Shown: positions 1 through 5,570, counted from the first letter of the stretch. The stretch: 5,707 nt of DNA from CAYLQD01 sp043819695 (GCA_043819695.1 JBDREM010000116.1:1-5707); one strand, 5' to 3'. The notes: a model not told the origin generated them from the letters alone. A program made the numbers and translations.

Positions 1-677
1 AGAACGTCGACCAGCATTCGCGAAACCGACACGCGCAGCAGATCTGCCGCGTACTTGTTCTCCTTGTTGCCCGAACCCCACGTCAGCCCGGTCTCTTCGA
101 CCAGCGCGTCCGCGAATCCTTCAAAGGGAATGGATTCTTCCACTGCCAGTGAGCGCAGCCGGGCCAGCGTGACGCGCTTGAAAGAGCCCGGGAGATACTC
201 GCCTATCCCCTCCCACGGACAGGTCACCAGCCAGTTTACTTCGTACCACCATGTCGCCAACAAGAAAACGACTTGCGACAGCGGGGCCGAGTTCAGGAAG
301 TGCTCCCCGCTCCGCCCCAAGCGCCAGCGCCGCGCCGGCTTGGCCAACAGCAAACCGCCGACTGCCGCCAGGATGTGCAAGAAATACAGAGGCCAGACTT
401 CGGCCTCGCTCCGAACTCTGTGTACGTGTTTCCCGACGTTGTGCTCCAGCCTCAGGGGCTCGACAAACCGTGCGATCACTTCGCCGACGGCTTTCAGGGG
501 CATGTTCCCCGTACTTGCGGTGCCGACGACCTTGGTATCCCGCGCATATGTAAGCAACGTGACCATGTCGCGGCGCAAAGCCAGCGCTTCGGCCTCGCCG
601 GCCGCCTGAGAATTGCGGTGCGTGGCACCGATCAGGAACGCATGCTCTTGATGCTCATTTGGTTGTGACAGCGGCAT
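1..677 (-). CDS. Unrecognised protein with winged-helix-like segments (5' part; C-terminus beyond left edge)
   Basis: An open frame on the minus strand runs from ATG at 677 to the window edge: 225 complete codons and no stop. A TAA in the same frame lies at 683-681, so this ATG is the first possible start, but its Shine-Dalgarno is poor (a GAGG about 13 nt upstream). The N-terminal 25 residues look low in structure. Residues 35-75 (motif STGNMPLKAV at 55-64) and residues 95-130 (VWPLYFLHILAAVGGLL, then W-x-L-x-x-S-G-E-x-F-L) resemble winged-helix units, in which 'GLL...W.L...G..FL' is a common wing pattern. Residues 138-163 are Trp-rich (WWYEVNWL). I know similar unnamed proteins from several environmental phyla, but cannot give a function. 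No signal peptide is visible. It starts 57 nt after rnfB, on the same strand, so co-transcription is possible though nothing links it to Rnf. I am confident it is a gene and not confident of its role. Confidence 0.72.
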   Translation of the reverse strand, partial: MPLSQPNEHQEHAFLIGATHRNSQAAGEAEALALRRDMVTLLTYARDTKVVGTASTGNMPLKAVGEVIARFVEPLRLEHNVGKHVHRVRSEAEVWPLYFLHILAAVGGLLLAKPARRWRLGRSGEHFLNSAPLSQVVFLLATWWYEVNWLVTCPWEGIGEYLPGSFKRVTLARLRSLAVEESIPFEGFADALVEETGLTWGSGNKENKYAADLLRVSVSRMLVDV

Positions 678-707
678 CGGTTACCAATGGACCTCGCGAG
701 TTTCGCC

Positions 708-733
708 GGCGACGCTCCGGCGGCCACGTCGCC
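708..733 (-). terminator. GC-rich hairpin just after rnfB stop (possible terminator or 3' end stabiliser)
   Basis: A perfect 7-bp inverted repeat, GGCGACG (708-714) and CGTCGCC (727-733), encloses a 12-nt loop and begins one base after the rnfB TAA. No T-run follows on the minus strand, so it is not a canonical intrinsic terminator. It could stop transcription poorly, protect the rnf mRNA 3' end, or be chance in GC-rich DNA. Confidence 0.3.
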
Positions 734-734
734 A

Positions 735-1625
735 TTACGTCTTGCCGAACTCCGTCGTCACCTCGGCGGGCCGGGCGGCGGCCTCTTCCTTCGCCTTCTT
801 CGCCCCGGTCTTGGCCGCCGCGCGGCGGATGGCGCGGAGATCGATGATGCAGTTCTTCGGGCAGACCTTGGCGCACTTGCCGCAAAACTTGCACTTCTCG
901 TAGTCGATCACGGCGAGGTTGTCGGTCACGTGGATCGCGTCGAGCGGGCATTCCTTTTCGCACTTCTTGCACGCGATGCAGCCGCTGTCGCAGGTCTTGT
1001 TGACGACCGCGCCCTTGTCGTGCGAGCTGCACTTGACCCAGACCGTCCGCTTCGCCGGCATCACCTTGATGACGCCGCGTGGGCAAATTCGCTCGCATGC
1101 GCCGCACGCCGTGCACCGTTCCTCGATCACGTGCGGCAGACCGTCGTCGCCGATGAAGATCGCCTCGAACGGGCAGGCGTCGACGCACGAGTCGAGCCCG
1201 ACGCACGCGTAGTCGCACGCCTTCGGGCCGCCGTGGATCAGGACGGCGGCGCGGCAGTCGGCGACGCCGCGGTAATCTTCCTTGTCCTTGCAGGCGGTGC
1301 CGCCGCCGCAGAGCATCCGTGCGATCTGCGGCTCCGTCTCCTCGTGTTCGAGGCCCATCAGCTTGAAGATCGCGGCGCGTTCGTCGTTGGCGCAGACGGG
1401 GCACTTCGCGGGCGAGGCGTCGCCGGCGACGATGTGCTCGGCCATCGCGCTGCAGCCGGCGAATCCGCAGGCGCCGCAGTTCACGCCCGGCAGCAAATTC
1501 TCGACGTGCTCGGCCCGCGGGTCGGCGTCGACGTGGAACACCTTCGACGCGACCGCCAGGATGATGCCGAGCACGACCGCCAGGACGCCGAGAGCGATTA
1601 AGGAGCCAACGATGAAACCAGTCAA
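735..1625 (-). CDS. rnfB: RnfB, ferredoxin-oxidising multi-[4Fe-4S] subunit of the Rnf complex
   Basis: RnfB is the peripheral iron-sulfur subunit of the ion-pumping ferredoxin:NAD+ oxidoreductase. It takes electrons from reduced ferredoxin on the cytoplasmic side and passes them to the membrane core. The 296-residue product opens with one hydrophobic anchor (residues 4-27). The RnfB-specific four-Fe-S motif is C50-x2-C53-x4-C58-x16-C75 (NCGACGFAGC). C106, C112 and C124 follow in the 'C..G.C...Y.G..DC.AA' block typical of long RnfBs. Then come four ferredoxin-type cysteine sets: C137/141/147/151, C171/174/177/181, C212(216)/219/222/226 and C245/248/251/255, each ending in CP. The tail (264-296) is Ala/Lys-rich. 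There are 27 Cys in all, more than enterobacterial RnfB, which has two ferredoxin clusters. TTG at 1625 is chosen because GAGGAGG lies 4 nt upstream and it gives the expected short N-terminal anchor. The frame stays open far upstream, but that extension is not RnfB-like. The gene is separated from rnfA by an unusual palindrome. Confidence 0.95.
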   Translation of the reverse strand: MTGFIVGSLIALGVLAVVLGIILAVASKVFHVDADPRAEHVENLLPGVNCGACGFAGCSAMAEHIVAGDASPAKCPVCANDERAAIFKLMGLEHEETEPQIARMLCGGGTACKDKEDYRGVADCRAAVLIHGGPKACDYACVGLDSCVDACPFEAIFIGDDGLPHVIEERCTACGACERICPRGVIKVMPAKRTVWVKCSSHDKGAVVNKTCDSGCIACKKCEKECPLDAIHVTDNLAVIDYEKCKFCGKCAKVCPKNCIIDLRAIRRAAAKTGAKKAKEEAAARPAEVTTEFGKT

Positions 1626-1629
1626 TTGT

Positions 1630-1636
1630 CCTCCTC
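1630..1636 (-). promoter_or_regulatory. Shine-Dalgarno of rnfB
   Basis: On the minus strand GAGGAGG ends 4 nt before TTG 1625. It fixes the rnfB start although the frame is open for hundreds of bases upstream. It lies just outside the palindromic element at 1641-1766, so the element leaves the ribosome binding site intact. Confidence 0.75.
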
Positions 1637-1640
1637 TACT

Positions 1641-1766
1641 GGTGTAAGATGGGGAAGAGGGAAAAAGGGAGAAAAGGAAAAGGACAGGCTGTTGCCGCCC
1701 GAGGGGCGGCAAGAGACTTCGCTGTTTTCCCCCTTTCCCTTTTTTCCATTTCTCCCAGCTTACACC
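1641..1766. repeat. 126-bp imperfect palindrome between rnfA and rnfB (fold-back / MITE-like element)
   Basis: The ends are perfect 8-bp inverted repeats, GGTGTAAG (1641-1648) and CTTACACC (1759-1766). The arms continue as imperfect complements: 1649-1683 is almost pure purine on the plus strand (runs of GGG, GAAAAAG and GGAAAAGG), and 1724-1758 is the matching pyrimidine stretch. The centre is a perfect 9-bp stem with a 3-nt loop: TTGCCGCCC (1692-1700), GAG, GGGCGGCAA (1704-1712). The whole region can therefore fold into one long hairpin in the rnf mRNA. The element begins 8 bp after the rnfA stop and ends 15 bp before the rnfB start, filling the spacer almost exactly. No transposase is encoded. 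Frames through it are open on both strands but look like low-complexity translation (KKGKGGK, LFLFSLF), so I treat it as non-coding. No second copy is present in the window, so whether it is a dispersed repeat is unknown. Confidence 0.85.
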
Positions 1767-1774
1767 CGCACACG

Positions 1775-2422
1775 TTACCCTGCCATACCTGCGAAGCCGA
1801 GAAACGCGAGCGCCATCAGGCCCGTGCAGATGAACGCGATCGGCGCGCCGCGCATGCACCGCGGCACGTTCAGATACTGAAGCCGCTCGCGGATGCCGGC
1901 CATCAGCAGCATCACGAGCGTGAAGCCCAGCCCGGCGAAGAAGCCCTGCAGGACCGCGCCCAGCAGGCCGATGTCCTTCGGCGCGTCCGTCGTGTTCAGC
2001 AGCGCGACGCCCAGGACCGCGCAGTTCGTCGTGATCAACGCGAGGTAAATGCCCATCGCGCGGTACAGCGCCGGCACGTGCCGCCGCAGGAACATCTCGA
2101 CGAACTGCACGAGCGACGCGATCACGAGAATGTACGACGCCGTCTTCAGCACGTCGACCAGCCCGGCCTTCGTGATGTCGCTGTCGGCGCCGAAGAGCGC
2201 GACCAGGAACGCCGAGTTTTCGAGCAGCACGTGCTTGTAGAGCAGATACGTGACGAACGACGCGAGCGTCATCACGAACGTTACCGCAACGCCCATCCCG
2301 ATCGCCTTGCTCTTGCTGTCCGACTGCCCGATGAACGGGCACAGCCCGAGGAACCGCGCGACGACGAAGTTCTGCACGAGCAGGTTGAGGATCGCGATCT
2401 GGATGATCAGCTCGAAGCTCAT
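1775..2422 (-). CDS. rnfA: RnfA, membrane subunit of the Rnf complex
   Basis: RnfA is an integral membrane subunit, homologous to NqrE, which pairs with RnfE in the core through which electrons cross the membrane and which couples to Na+ or H+ translocation. The 215-residue product has the family start (FELIIQIAILNLLVQNF), followed by F-L-G-L-C28-P-F-I-G and T-T-N-C134-A-V-L-G. These two Cys match the family positions known to ligate the [2Fe-2S] cluster at the RnfA/RnfE (NqrD/NqrE) interface. About six hydrophobic segments are visible. The chain is slightly longer than the usual 190-200 residues, mainly through a loop at about 67-92 (ENSAFLVALFGADSDITKAG). The ATG overlaps the rnfE stop by 4 nt (ATGA), which implies translational coupling. 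After the TAA at 1775-1777 comes the palindromic spacer instead of the usual close join to rnfB. Confidence 0.95.
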   Translation of the reverse strand: MSFELIIQIAILNLLVQNFVVARFLGLCPFIGQSDSKSKAIGMGVAVTFVMTLASFVTYLLYKHVLLENSAFLVALFGADSDITKAGLVDVLKTASYILVIASLVQFVEMFLRRHVPALYRAMGIYLALITTNCAVLGVALLNTTDAPKDIGLLGAVLQGFFAGLGFTLVMLLMAGIRERLQYLNVPRCMRGAPIAFICTGLMALAFLGFAGMAG

Positions 2423-3084
2423 TCGTACGTTACCTCATCGAGGTTCGGCCGGCCGCGGCGATGGCCGAGGTGAATGAAGAACGCCATCAGCAGCCCGAGC
2501 ACGATGAACGCGCCCGGCGCGAGCACGAGCGCCGTCATCGGCACGTACGGCGAGACCATCTCGACCTTGCCGCCCGGCATCGCCCGCTCGACCAGCCACA
2601 GCGGATAGCCCCAGAACGTGCCCGCGCCGAGCACCTCGCGGATCGTGCCGATCAGCAGCAGCGCGAGCGTGAAACCGACGCCGGCGCCCGCGCCGTCGAG
2701 CAGCGACCGCAGTACGCTGTGCTTGTAAGCGAACGCCTCGGCCCGGCCGAGAATGATGCAGTTCACGACGATCAGCGGGATGAAGATCGAGAGATCCTTG
2801 CTCTGGTCCGGGAAGTAGCCCTTCATCACCATGTCGACGATCGTGACGAAGCTGGCGATCACGACGATGAAGCACGGGATGCGGACCGGCTTCGGGATGA
2901 ACTTGCGGAGCGCCGAGATGATAACGTTCGAGCAGATGAGGACCGCGCTCGCCGCGAGACCCATGGCGAACGCATTCTTCACGCTCGTTGTTGTTGCGAG
3001 CGTCGGGCACAGCCCCAGCATCAGCACGAAGATGGGGTTGTTCTTGATGATGCCCTTCGTGAATTCCTGGATGTGGCCAGCCAA
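2419..3084 (-). CDS. rnfE: RnfE, membrane subunit of the Rnf complex
   Basis: RnfE is the NqrD homologue and the structural partner of RnfA in the Rnf membrane core. The 221-residue product carries the family hallmarks F-T-K-G-I-I-K-N-N-P-I-F near the N-terminus, L-G-L-C26-P-T-L-A, S-V-K-N-A, and V-V-N-C109-I-I-L-G-R-A-E-A. C26 and C109 correspond to cluster-ligating cysteines of the family. Several membrane segments alternate with short charged loops, and the length is normal. The start is TTG at 3084: GGAG at 3095-3092 is spaced 7 nt from it, the family motif begins at residue 8, and no in-frame ATG gives a better fit. It is the first gene of the rnf unit here, with a sigma70-like promoter about 27 nt upstream. 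In most genomes rnfE follows rnfC, rnfD and rnfG, whereas here the upstream neighbour is the divergent lgt. NqrD is the main alternative, but the adjacent RnfB settles it as Rnf. Confidence 0.95.
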   Translation of the reverse strand: MAGHIQEFTKGIIKNNPIFVLMLGLCPTLATTTSVKNAFAMGLAASAVLICSNVIISALRKFIPKPVRIPCFIVVIASFVTIVDMVMKGYFPDQSKDLSIFIPLIVVNCIILGRAEAFAYKHSVLRSLLDGAGAGVGFTLALLLIGTIREVLGAGTFWGYPLWLVERAMPGGKVEMVSPYVPMTALVLAPGAFIVLGLLMAFFIHLGHRRGRPNLDEVTYE

Positions 3085-3091
3085 ACCCCGG

Positions 3092-3095
3092 CTCC
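3092..3095 (-). promoter_or_regulatory. Shine-Dalgarno of rnfE
   Basis: On the minus strand GGAG lies 7 nt before TTG 3084. It supports the TTG start, which would otherwise be questionable, and falls inside the short leader predicted from the promoter at 3111-3138. Confidence 0.6.
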
Positions 3096-3110
3096 GTTCG
3101 TGTTGGAAGC

Positions 3111-3138
3111 ATTATATCGGGCGGGGGTGGGTAGTCAA
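3111..3138 (-). promoter_or_regulatory. Sigma70-type promoter for rnfEAB
   Basis: Read on the minus strand, the -35 box is TTGACT (3138-3133), the spacer is 16 nt, and the -10 box is a perfect TATAAT (3116-3111). Transcription would begin near 3104, leaving a leader of about 20 nt that holds the rnfE Shine-Dalgarno. Eleven of twelve box positions match consensus, which is striking in DNA of this GC content. The spacer is extremely C-rich on this strand. Confidence 0.75.
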
Positions 3139-3173
3139 GCGTGGGCGGGGCTGAGGGTGAGTTCGCGCCCGCC

Positions 3174-3203
3174 TTGCCTGCGGGCCGTCGGTTGTGCTAG
3201 AAT
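3174..3203 (+). promoter_or_regulatory. Sigma70-type promoter for lgt
   Basis: TTGCCT (3174-3179), an 18-nt spacer, and TAGAAT (3198-3203) preceded by TG at 3195-3196 make an extended -10 promoter. Transcription would start near 3210, about 24 nt before the lgt ATG. It is weaker at the -35 than the rnf promoter, which points the other way; the two -35 boxes are 35 bp apart. Confidence 0.55.
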
Positions 3204-3218
3204 CAGCGCGTCTCGATC

Positions 3219-3223
3219 GGAGG
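3219..3223 (+). promoter_or_regulatory. Shine-Dalgarno of lgt
   Basis: GGAGG lies 10 nt before ATG 3234 and 4 nt before GTG 3228. Both starts are in frame, and the spacing and codon slightly favour ATG 3234. Confidence 0.6.
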
Positions 3224-3233
3224 ATGTGTGCCG

Positions 3234-4271
3234 ATGCGCCCCGAAGTGATCTCGGGCTGGCCGCTGCACTCCTACGGGCTGATGCTCGTCGTCGGCTTCT
3301 ACACCGCATACTTCCTCTTGCGATGGGCGGCGAAGAGGGAGGGGCTCGATCCGAAGTGGATGGTCGACATGCTCCTGATCGCCGCCGCCCTCGGCATTGT
3401 GGGGGCGAGGGTCTTCTACGTTATTCAGTACGGCGATCGCGTTCGGGGCTTCCTCGACTTCTTCGCCATCTGGAGGGGCGGGCTGGTCTTTTACGGCGGG
3501 CTCGTCGCGGCGACGGCCGGGCTGGTCGTCTACGTGAAAGTGAAGAAACTGCCGACGTGGAAGGTGGCCGACGCCGCGGCGCCGGCCGTCATGATCGGCC
3601 TCGCGTTCGGACGGGTCGGGTGCTTCCTCAACGGCTGCTGCTGGGGCGCAGTGTGCGAAGAGAGCTTCCCGCTCGCCGTCCGGTTCCCGAGGCTCACCGC
3701 ATCTGCGGCGGACGGCGGATGCCGGCGCGCCTCCGGCGGACACGTCGCCGTCGAGCCCGACGGCAAGTGGCACCTGACCGTCATCAGCGGCGCCCCCCCG
3801 CGGGTTGACTCGCGCGAGAAGCTCATCAAGTACGTCAAGGCCCGGCCGGAAGCCTGGCGGAAGATGTCGCTTCAGTGGTCGCGCGCGACGAAGACGGCCG
3901 ACGGCACCGTGAAGCAGGAGACGATCACGGGCAGTCCTGCTTTTCTCCAGCACCTGGCCGAACATCCGGGCAAGCTCGGCCCCGATGAGATGAAGTCGCT
4001 CCCGGTTCACCCGACGCAGTTGTACTCCTCGTTCGCGGGGTTCGTCATGTGCGGCGCGCTCCTGCTCCGGCGCCGTTGGCGCCGGCGCCCGGGCGAAGTC
4101 TTCGCGCTGATGGCCTGTCTCTACGCGGTCACGCGGTTCTGCATCGAGGGGCTCAGGCACGACACGAACCCGGTGCTGGCCGGACTGACGATAGCGCAGA
4201 CGATCAGCATCGCCCTGTTCGCCGCCGGCCTTGCGGGCCTCGTGTTCTGCCGCCTCAGGCCGAAAGGTTGA
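3234..4271 (+). CDS. lgt: Prolipoprotein diacylglyceryl transferase (Lgt) with enlarged periplasmic loop
   Basis: Lgt transfers a diacylglyceryl group from phosphatidylglycerol to the lipobox Cys of prolipoproteins, the first step of lipoprotein maturation at the outer face of the inner membrane. The 345-residue product shows L-H-S-Y-G-L (11-16) in the first membrane segment, G-A-R-V-F-Y (57-62), W-R-G-G-L-V-F-Y-G-G-L (80-90), the signature G-R-V-G-C-F-L-N-G-C-C-W-G (126-138), H-P-T-Q-L-Y (259-264) and R-F-x-x-E-x-x-R (301-308). The last matches the essential Arg and Glu of E. coli Lgt. About seven hydrophobic segments fit the family. Two positions differ from E. coli: Tyr87 where E. coli has His103, and Cys130 where it has Asn146. 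As I recall, both variants occur in other divergent Lgts. Between the signature and HPTQLY lie about 120 residues, against about 40 in E. coli, giving a hydrophilic insertion of some 75-80 residues. The start could also be GTG 3228, two codons longer. Confidence 0.95.
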   Translation: MRPEVISGWPLHSYGLMLVVGFYTAYFLLRWAAKREGLDPKWMVDMLLIAAALGIVGARVFYVIQYGDRVRGFLDFFAIWRGGLVFYGGLVAATAGLVVYVKVKKLPTWKVADAAAPAVMIGLAFGRVGCFLNGCCWGAVCEESFPLAVRFPRLTASAADGGCRRASGGHVAVEPDGKWHLTVISGAPPRVDSREKLIKYVKARPEAWRKMSLQWSRATKTADGTVKQETITGSPAFLQHLAEHPGKLGPDEMKSLPVHPTQLYSSFAGFVMCGALLLRRRWRRRPGEVFALMACLYAVTRFCIEGLRHDTNPVLAGLTIAQTISIALFAAGLAGLVFCRLRPKG

Positions 4272-4297
4272 CACCCCCGGAGGCCGTGCCGTACAAT
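4268..4297 (+). promoter_or_regulatory. Sigma70-type promoter for the hydrolase, overlapping the lgt stop codon
   Basis: A perfect TTGACA (4268-4273) is followed by an 18-nt spacer and TACAAT (4292-4297). The lgt TGA stop (4269-4271) lies inside the -35 box. A transcript would begin near 4304, leaving room for either proposed hydrolase start (TTG 4326 or GTG 4341). This suggests the hydrolase is expressed independently of lgt as well as by read-through. Confidence 0.7.
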
Positions 4298-4340
4298 CCG
4301 CCTTGTTGTTCAGAACGTTCGTGTCTTGGGACTGACCCTC

Positions 4341-5453
4341 GTGTCCACCATCGGCAAGCATCAGGAACTTTTCAAGGCCCTGGCGGCGAGGGCGGTGCGG
4401 CCCCTCTCATTTCTCTCCGGCAACTATCCTGACCAGGGGCTCTGGCGGGGCTACGCGCGCAAGAAGATCTTCGAGCTGCTCCATTATGCGCCGCCCCGCG
4501 TCGACTTCGAGGAAGAGGTCGTCGACGAGCGCGACTGCGGGCCGTACGTCAAGCGGAAGCTCTGGTTCCGGTCGTCGCCATACACGCGCGTGTGCGCCGC
4601 CCTGCTTCTGCCGCCGCAGACTCGCGGCAAGCTGCCCGGCGTCATTTGCCTCCACGATCACGGCGGGCTGTTCGCTTGGGGCAAGGAGAAATTGCTCGAG
4701 CCGGACGGCGAAGAGGATCCGGCGCTTGCCGCGCACAAGGAGAAATACTACGGCGGGATGTCCGTCGCTCACGAGATGGCCGCGACCGGCTTTGCCGTGC
4801 TGGCGATCGACAATTTCTATTTCGGCGACCGGCGGCTCGCCGGCCTGCCCGAGGTCGACGGGCTCGACCTGTCGGCCGCCGACGACCACGCCGAGTTCGA
4901 GCGGATCGCGACCGAGAGGGAAGCGGCCGCGGCGCTCAACATGATACAAGCCGGCGCGACACTGATGGGCCTCGCGATCTGGGACGCAGTCCGGTCGGTC
5001 GAGTTCCTCACAACGGTCGAAGGGGTCGACGGCCGCCGCATCGGCTGCTTCGGCGCGCACTCGGGCGGGCTGCTCGCGCTCTACTTGTCGGGCCTGTGCG
5101 ACCTGATCCGCGTCACCTGCGCCGCCGGCTGGGTCACAACGTTCGCCGGGCTGATCGAGTCGGGCGTGCCCGGCGACAACTGGGCGCACTTCGCCGTGCC
5201 CGGGCTCTACAACTTCCTCGACCTGCCCGACATCGCCTGCCTGACCGTGCCGCGGTCGCTCTCGCTCATGGCGCTCGGCGACGATCCCGCCTTCCCCGGC
5301 AGCGGCGCCGGCGGCGCCTTCAAGAACGTCCGCAAGGTATTCCAAATGGCCGGCCGCGACGGCGAGTTCTCCTCGAAAGTCTACGCCGGCGAGTCCTCCT
5401 TCACGCGCGAAATGCTCGCCGACTCCTTCGGCTGGTTCGAGCGGTGGTTCTGA
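4341..5453 (+). CDS. Alpha/beta-hydrolase (dienelactone hydrolase / acetylxylan esterase-like), catalytic His not seen
   Basis: A 370-residue cytoplasmic-looking protein with no signal peptide. The alpha/beta-hydrolase fold is seen in P-G-V-I-C-L-H-D-H-G-G (99-109, oxyanion strand and loop), G-F-A-V-L-A-I-D-N-F-Y-F-G-D-R (150-164, next strand), the nucleophile elbow C-F-G-A-H-S-G-G (236-243, Ser241 with Ala at -2 and Gly at +2), D-L-P-D-I-A-C-L-T-V-P-R (294-305), and L-G-D-D-P-A-F-P (312-319, acid Asp314/315). These fit the large prokaryotic family of esterase-like hydrolases related to acetylxylan esterases and dienelactone hydrolases; the substrate cannot be told. In relatives a catalytic His falls in a 'G-x-H-x-F' stretch near the C-terminus. 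Here that stretch reads A-G-E-S-S-F (349-354), and the only His after Ser241 is H283, so activity is doubtful or the triad is altered. The start is uncertain: GTG 4341 is chosen for a weak GGGA upstream, and TTG 4326 would add five residues. It lies 69 nt after lgt, with its own promoter. Confidence 0.88.
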   Translation: MSTIGKHQELFKALAARAVRPLSFLSGNYPDQGLWRGYARKKIFELLHYAPPRVDFEEEVVDERDCGPYVKRKLWFRSSPYTRVCAALLLPPQTRGKLPGVICLHDHGGLFAWGKEKLLEPDGEEDPALAAHKEKYYGGMSVAHEMAATGFAVLAIDNFYFGDRRLAGLPEVDGLDLSAADDHAEFERIATEREAAAALNMIQAGATLMGLAIWDAVRSVEFLTTVEGVDGRRIGCFGAHSGGLLALYLSGLCDLIRVTCAAGWVTTFAGLIESGVPGDNWAHFAVPGLYNFLDLPDIACLTVPRSLSLMALGDDPAFPGSGAGGAFKNVRKVFQMAGRDGEFSSKVYAGESSFTREMLADSFGWFERWF

Positions 5454-5494
5454 CCGCCCGCGGATGCGGCCCTTAGACGCAATACCAGTAACTT

Positions 5495-5533
5495 AAGGAG
5501 CGTACCGTGCGTGTGCGAGTGTTTTCCTCGTAA
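5495..5533 (+). other. Eight-codon ORF with a strong ribosome binding site (possible leader peptide)
   Basis: AAGGAG (5495-5500) is followed after 6 nt by GTG 5507, which opens the frame MRVRVFSS and closes with TAA at 5531-5533. The site is well formed and lies 53 nt upstream of a second good Shine-Dalgarno and longer open frame. It may be a leader peptide, the broken start of an older gene, or chance. No attenuator structure is clear. Confidence 0.3.
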
Positions 5534-5545
5534 TCGTAATCGTAC
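5528..5545 (+). repeat. Hexamer tandem repeat TCGTAA, TCGTAA, TCGTAC
   Basis: Three adjacent six-base units, the third differing in its last base, overlap the stop codon of the tiny ORF. The array is too short to infer a function; it may be replication slippage. Confidence 0.6.
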
Positions 5546-5570
5546 CTCGTGTCCCGCAACTATCTCACCC

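Noticed and set aside
55..609. Plus-strand frame at the left end
   Set aside because: The minus strand of this stretch reads as a well-folded protein with hydrophobic patterning and Trp clusters; the plus-strand product is Ser/Pro/Thr-rich and unstructured.
687..1601. Plus-strand open frame opposite rnfB
   Set aside because: It is the complement of a high-GC gene with many conserved Cys motifs on the other strand. Its Ala/Asp/Arg-rich product has no recognisable domain.
1692..1712. Central hairpin of the palindrome as an intrinsic terminator
   Set aside because: The stem is strong, but neither strand has a T-run directly after it. The T-rich tract on the minus strand starts about ten bases later and is broken by C runs.
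735..2342. A single long minus-strand frame (535 codons) that includes rnfB and extends through the palindrome into rnfA
   Set aside because: The part upstream of 1625 overlaps rnfA out of frame and gives low-complexity, Arg-rich translation. The RnfB anchor and Shine-Dalgarno place the start at TTG 1625, so an RnfB fusion is not supported.
3135..4361. 408-codon minus-strand frame opposite lgt
   Set aside because: It is longer than lgt but its product is Arg/Glu/His-rich with no motifs, while lgt has full family signatures. This is typical antisense openness in GC-rich DNA.
4407..5345. Minus-strand frame opposite the hydrolase
   Set aside because: It is an antisense shadow of a clear alpha/beta-hydrolase and has no recognisable features of its own.
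5507..5545. GTGCG at 5507 as a group II intron 5' end
   Set aside because: Only the first few bases agree with the intron boundary consensus. No domain V hairpin or reverse transcriptase is visible in the remaining 200 bases.
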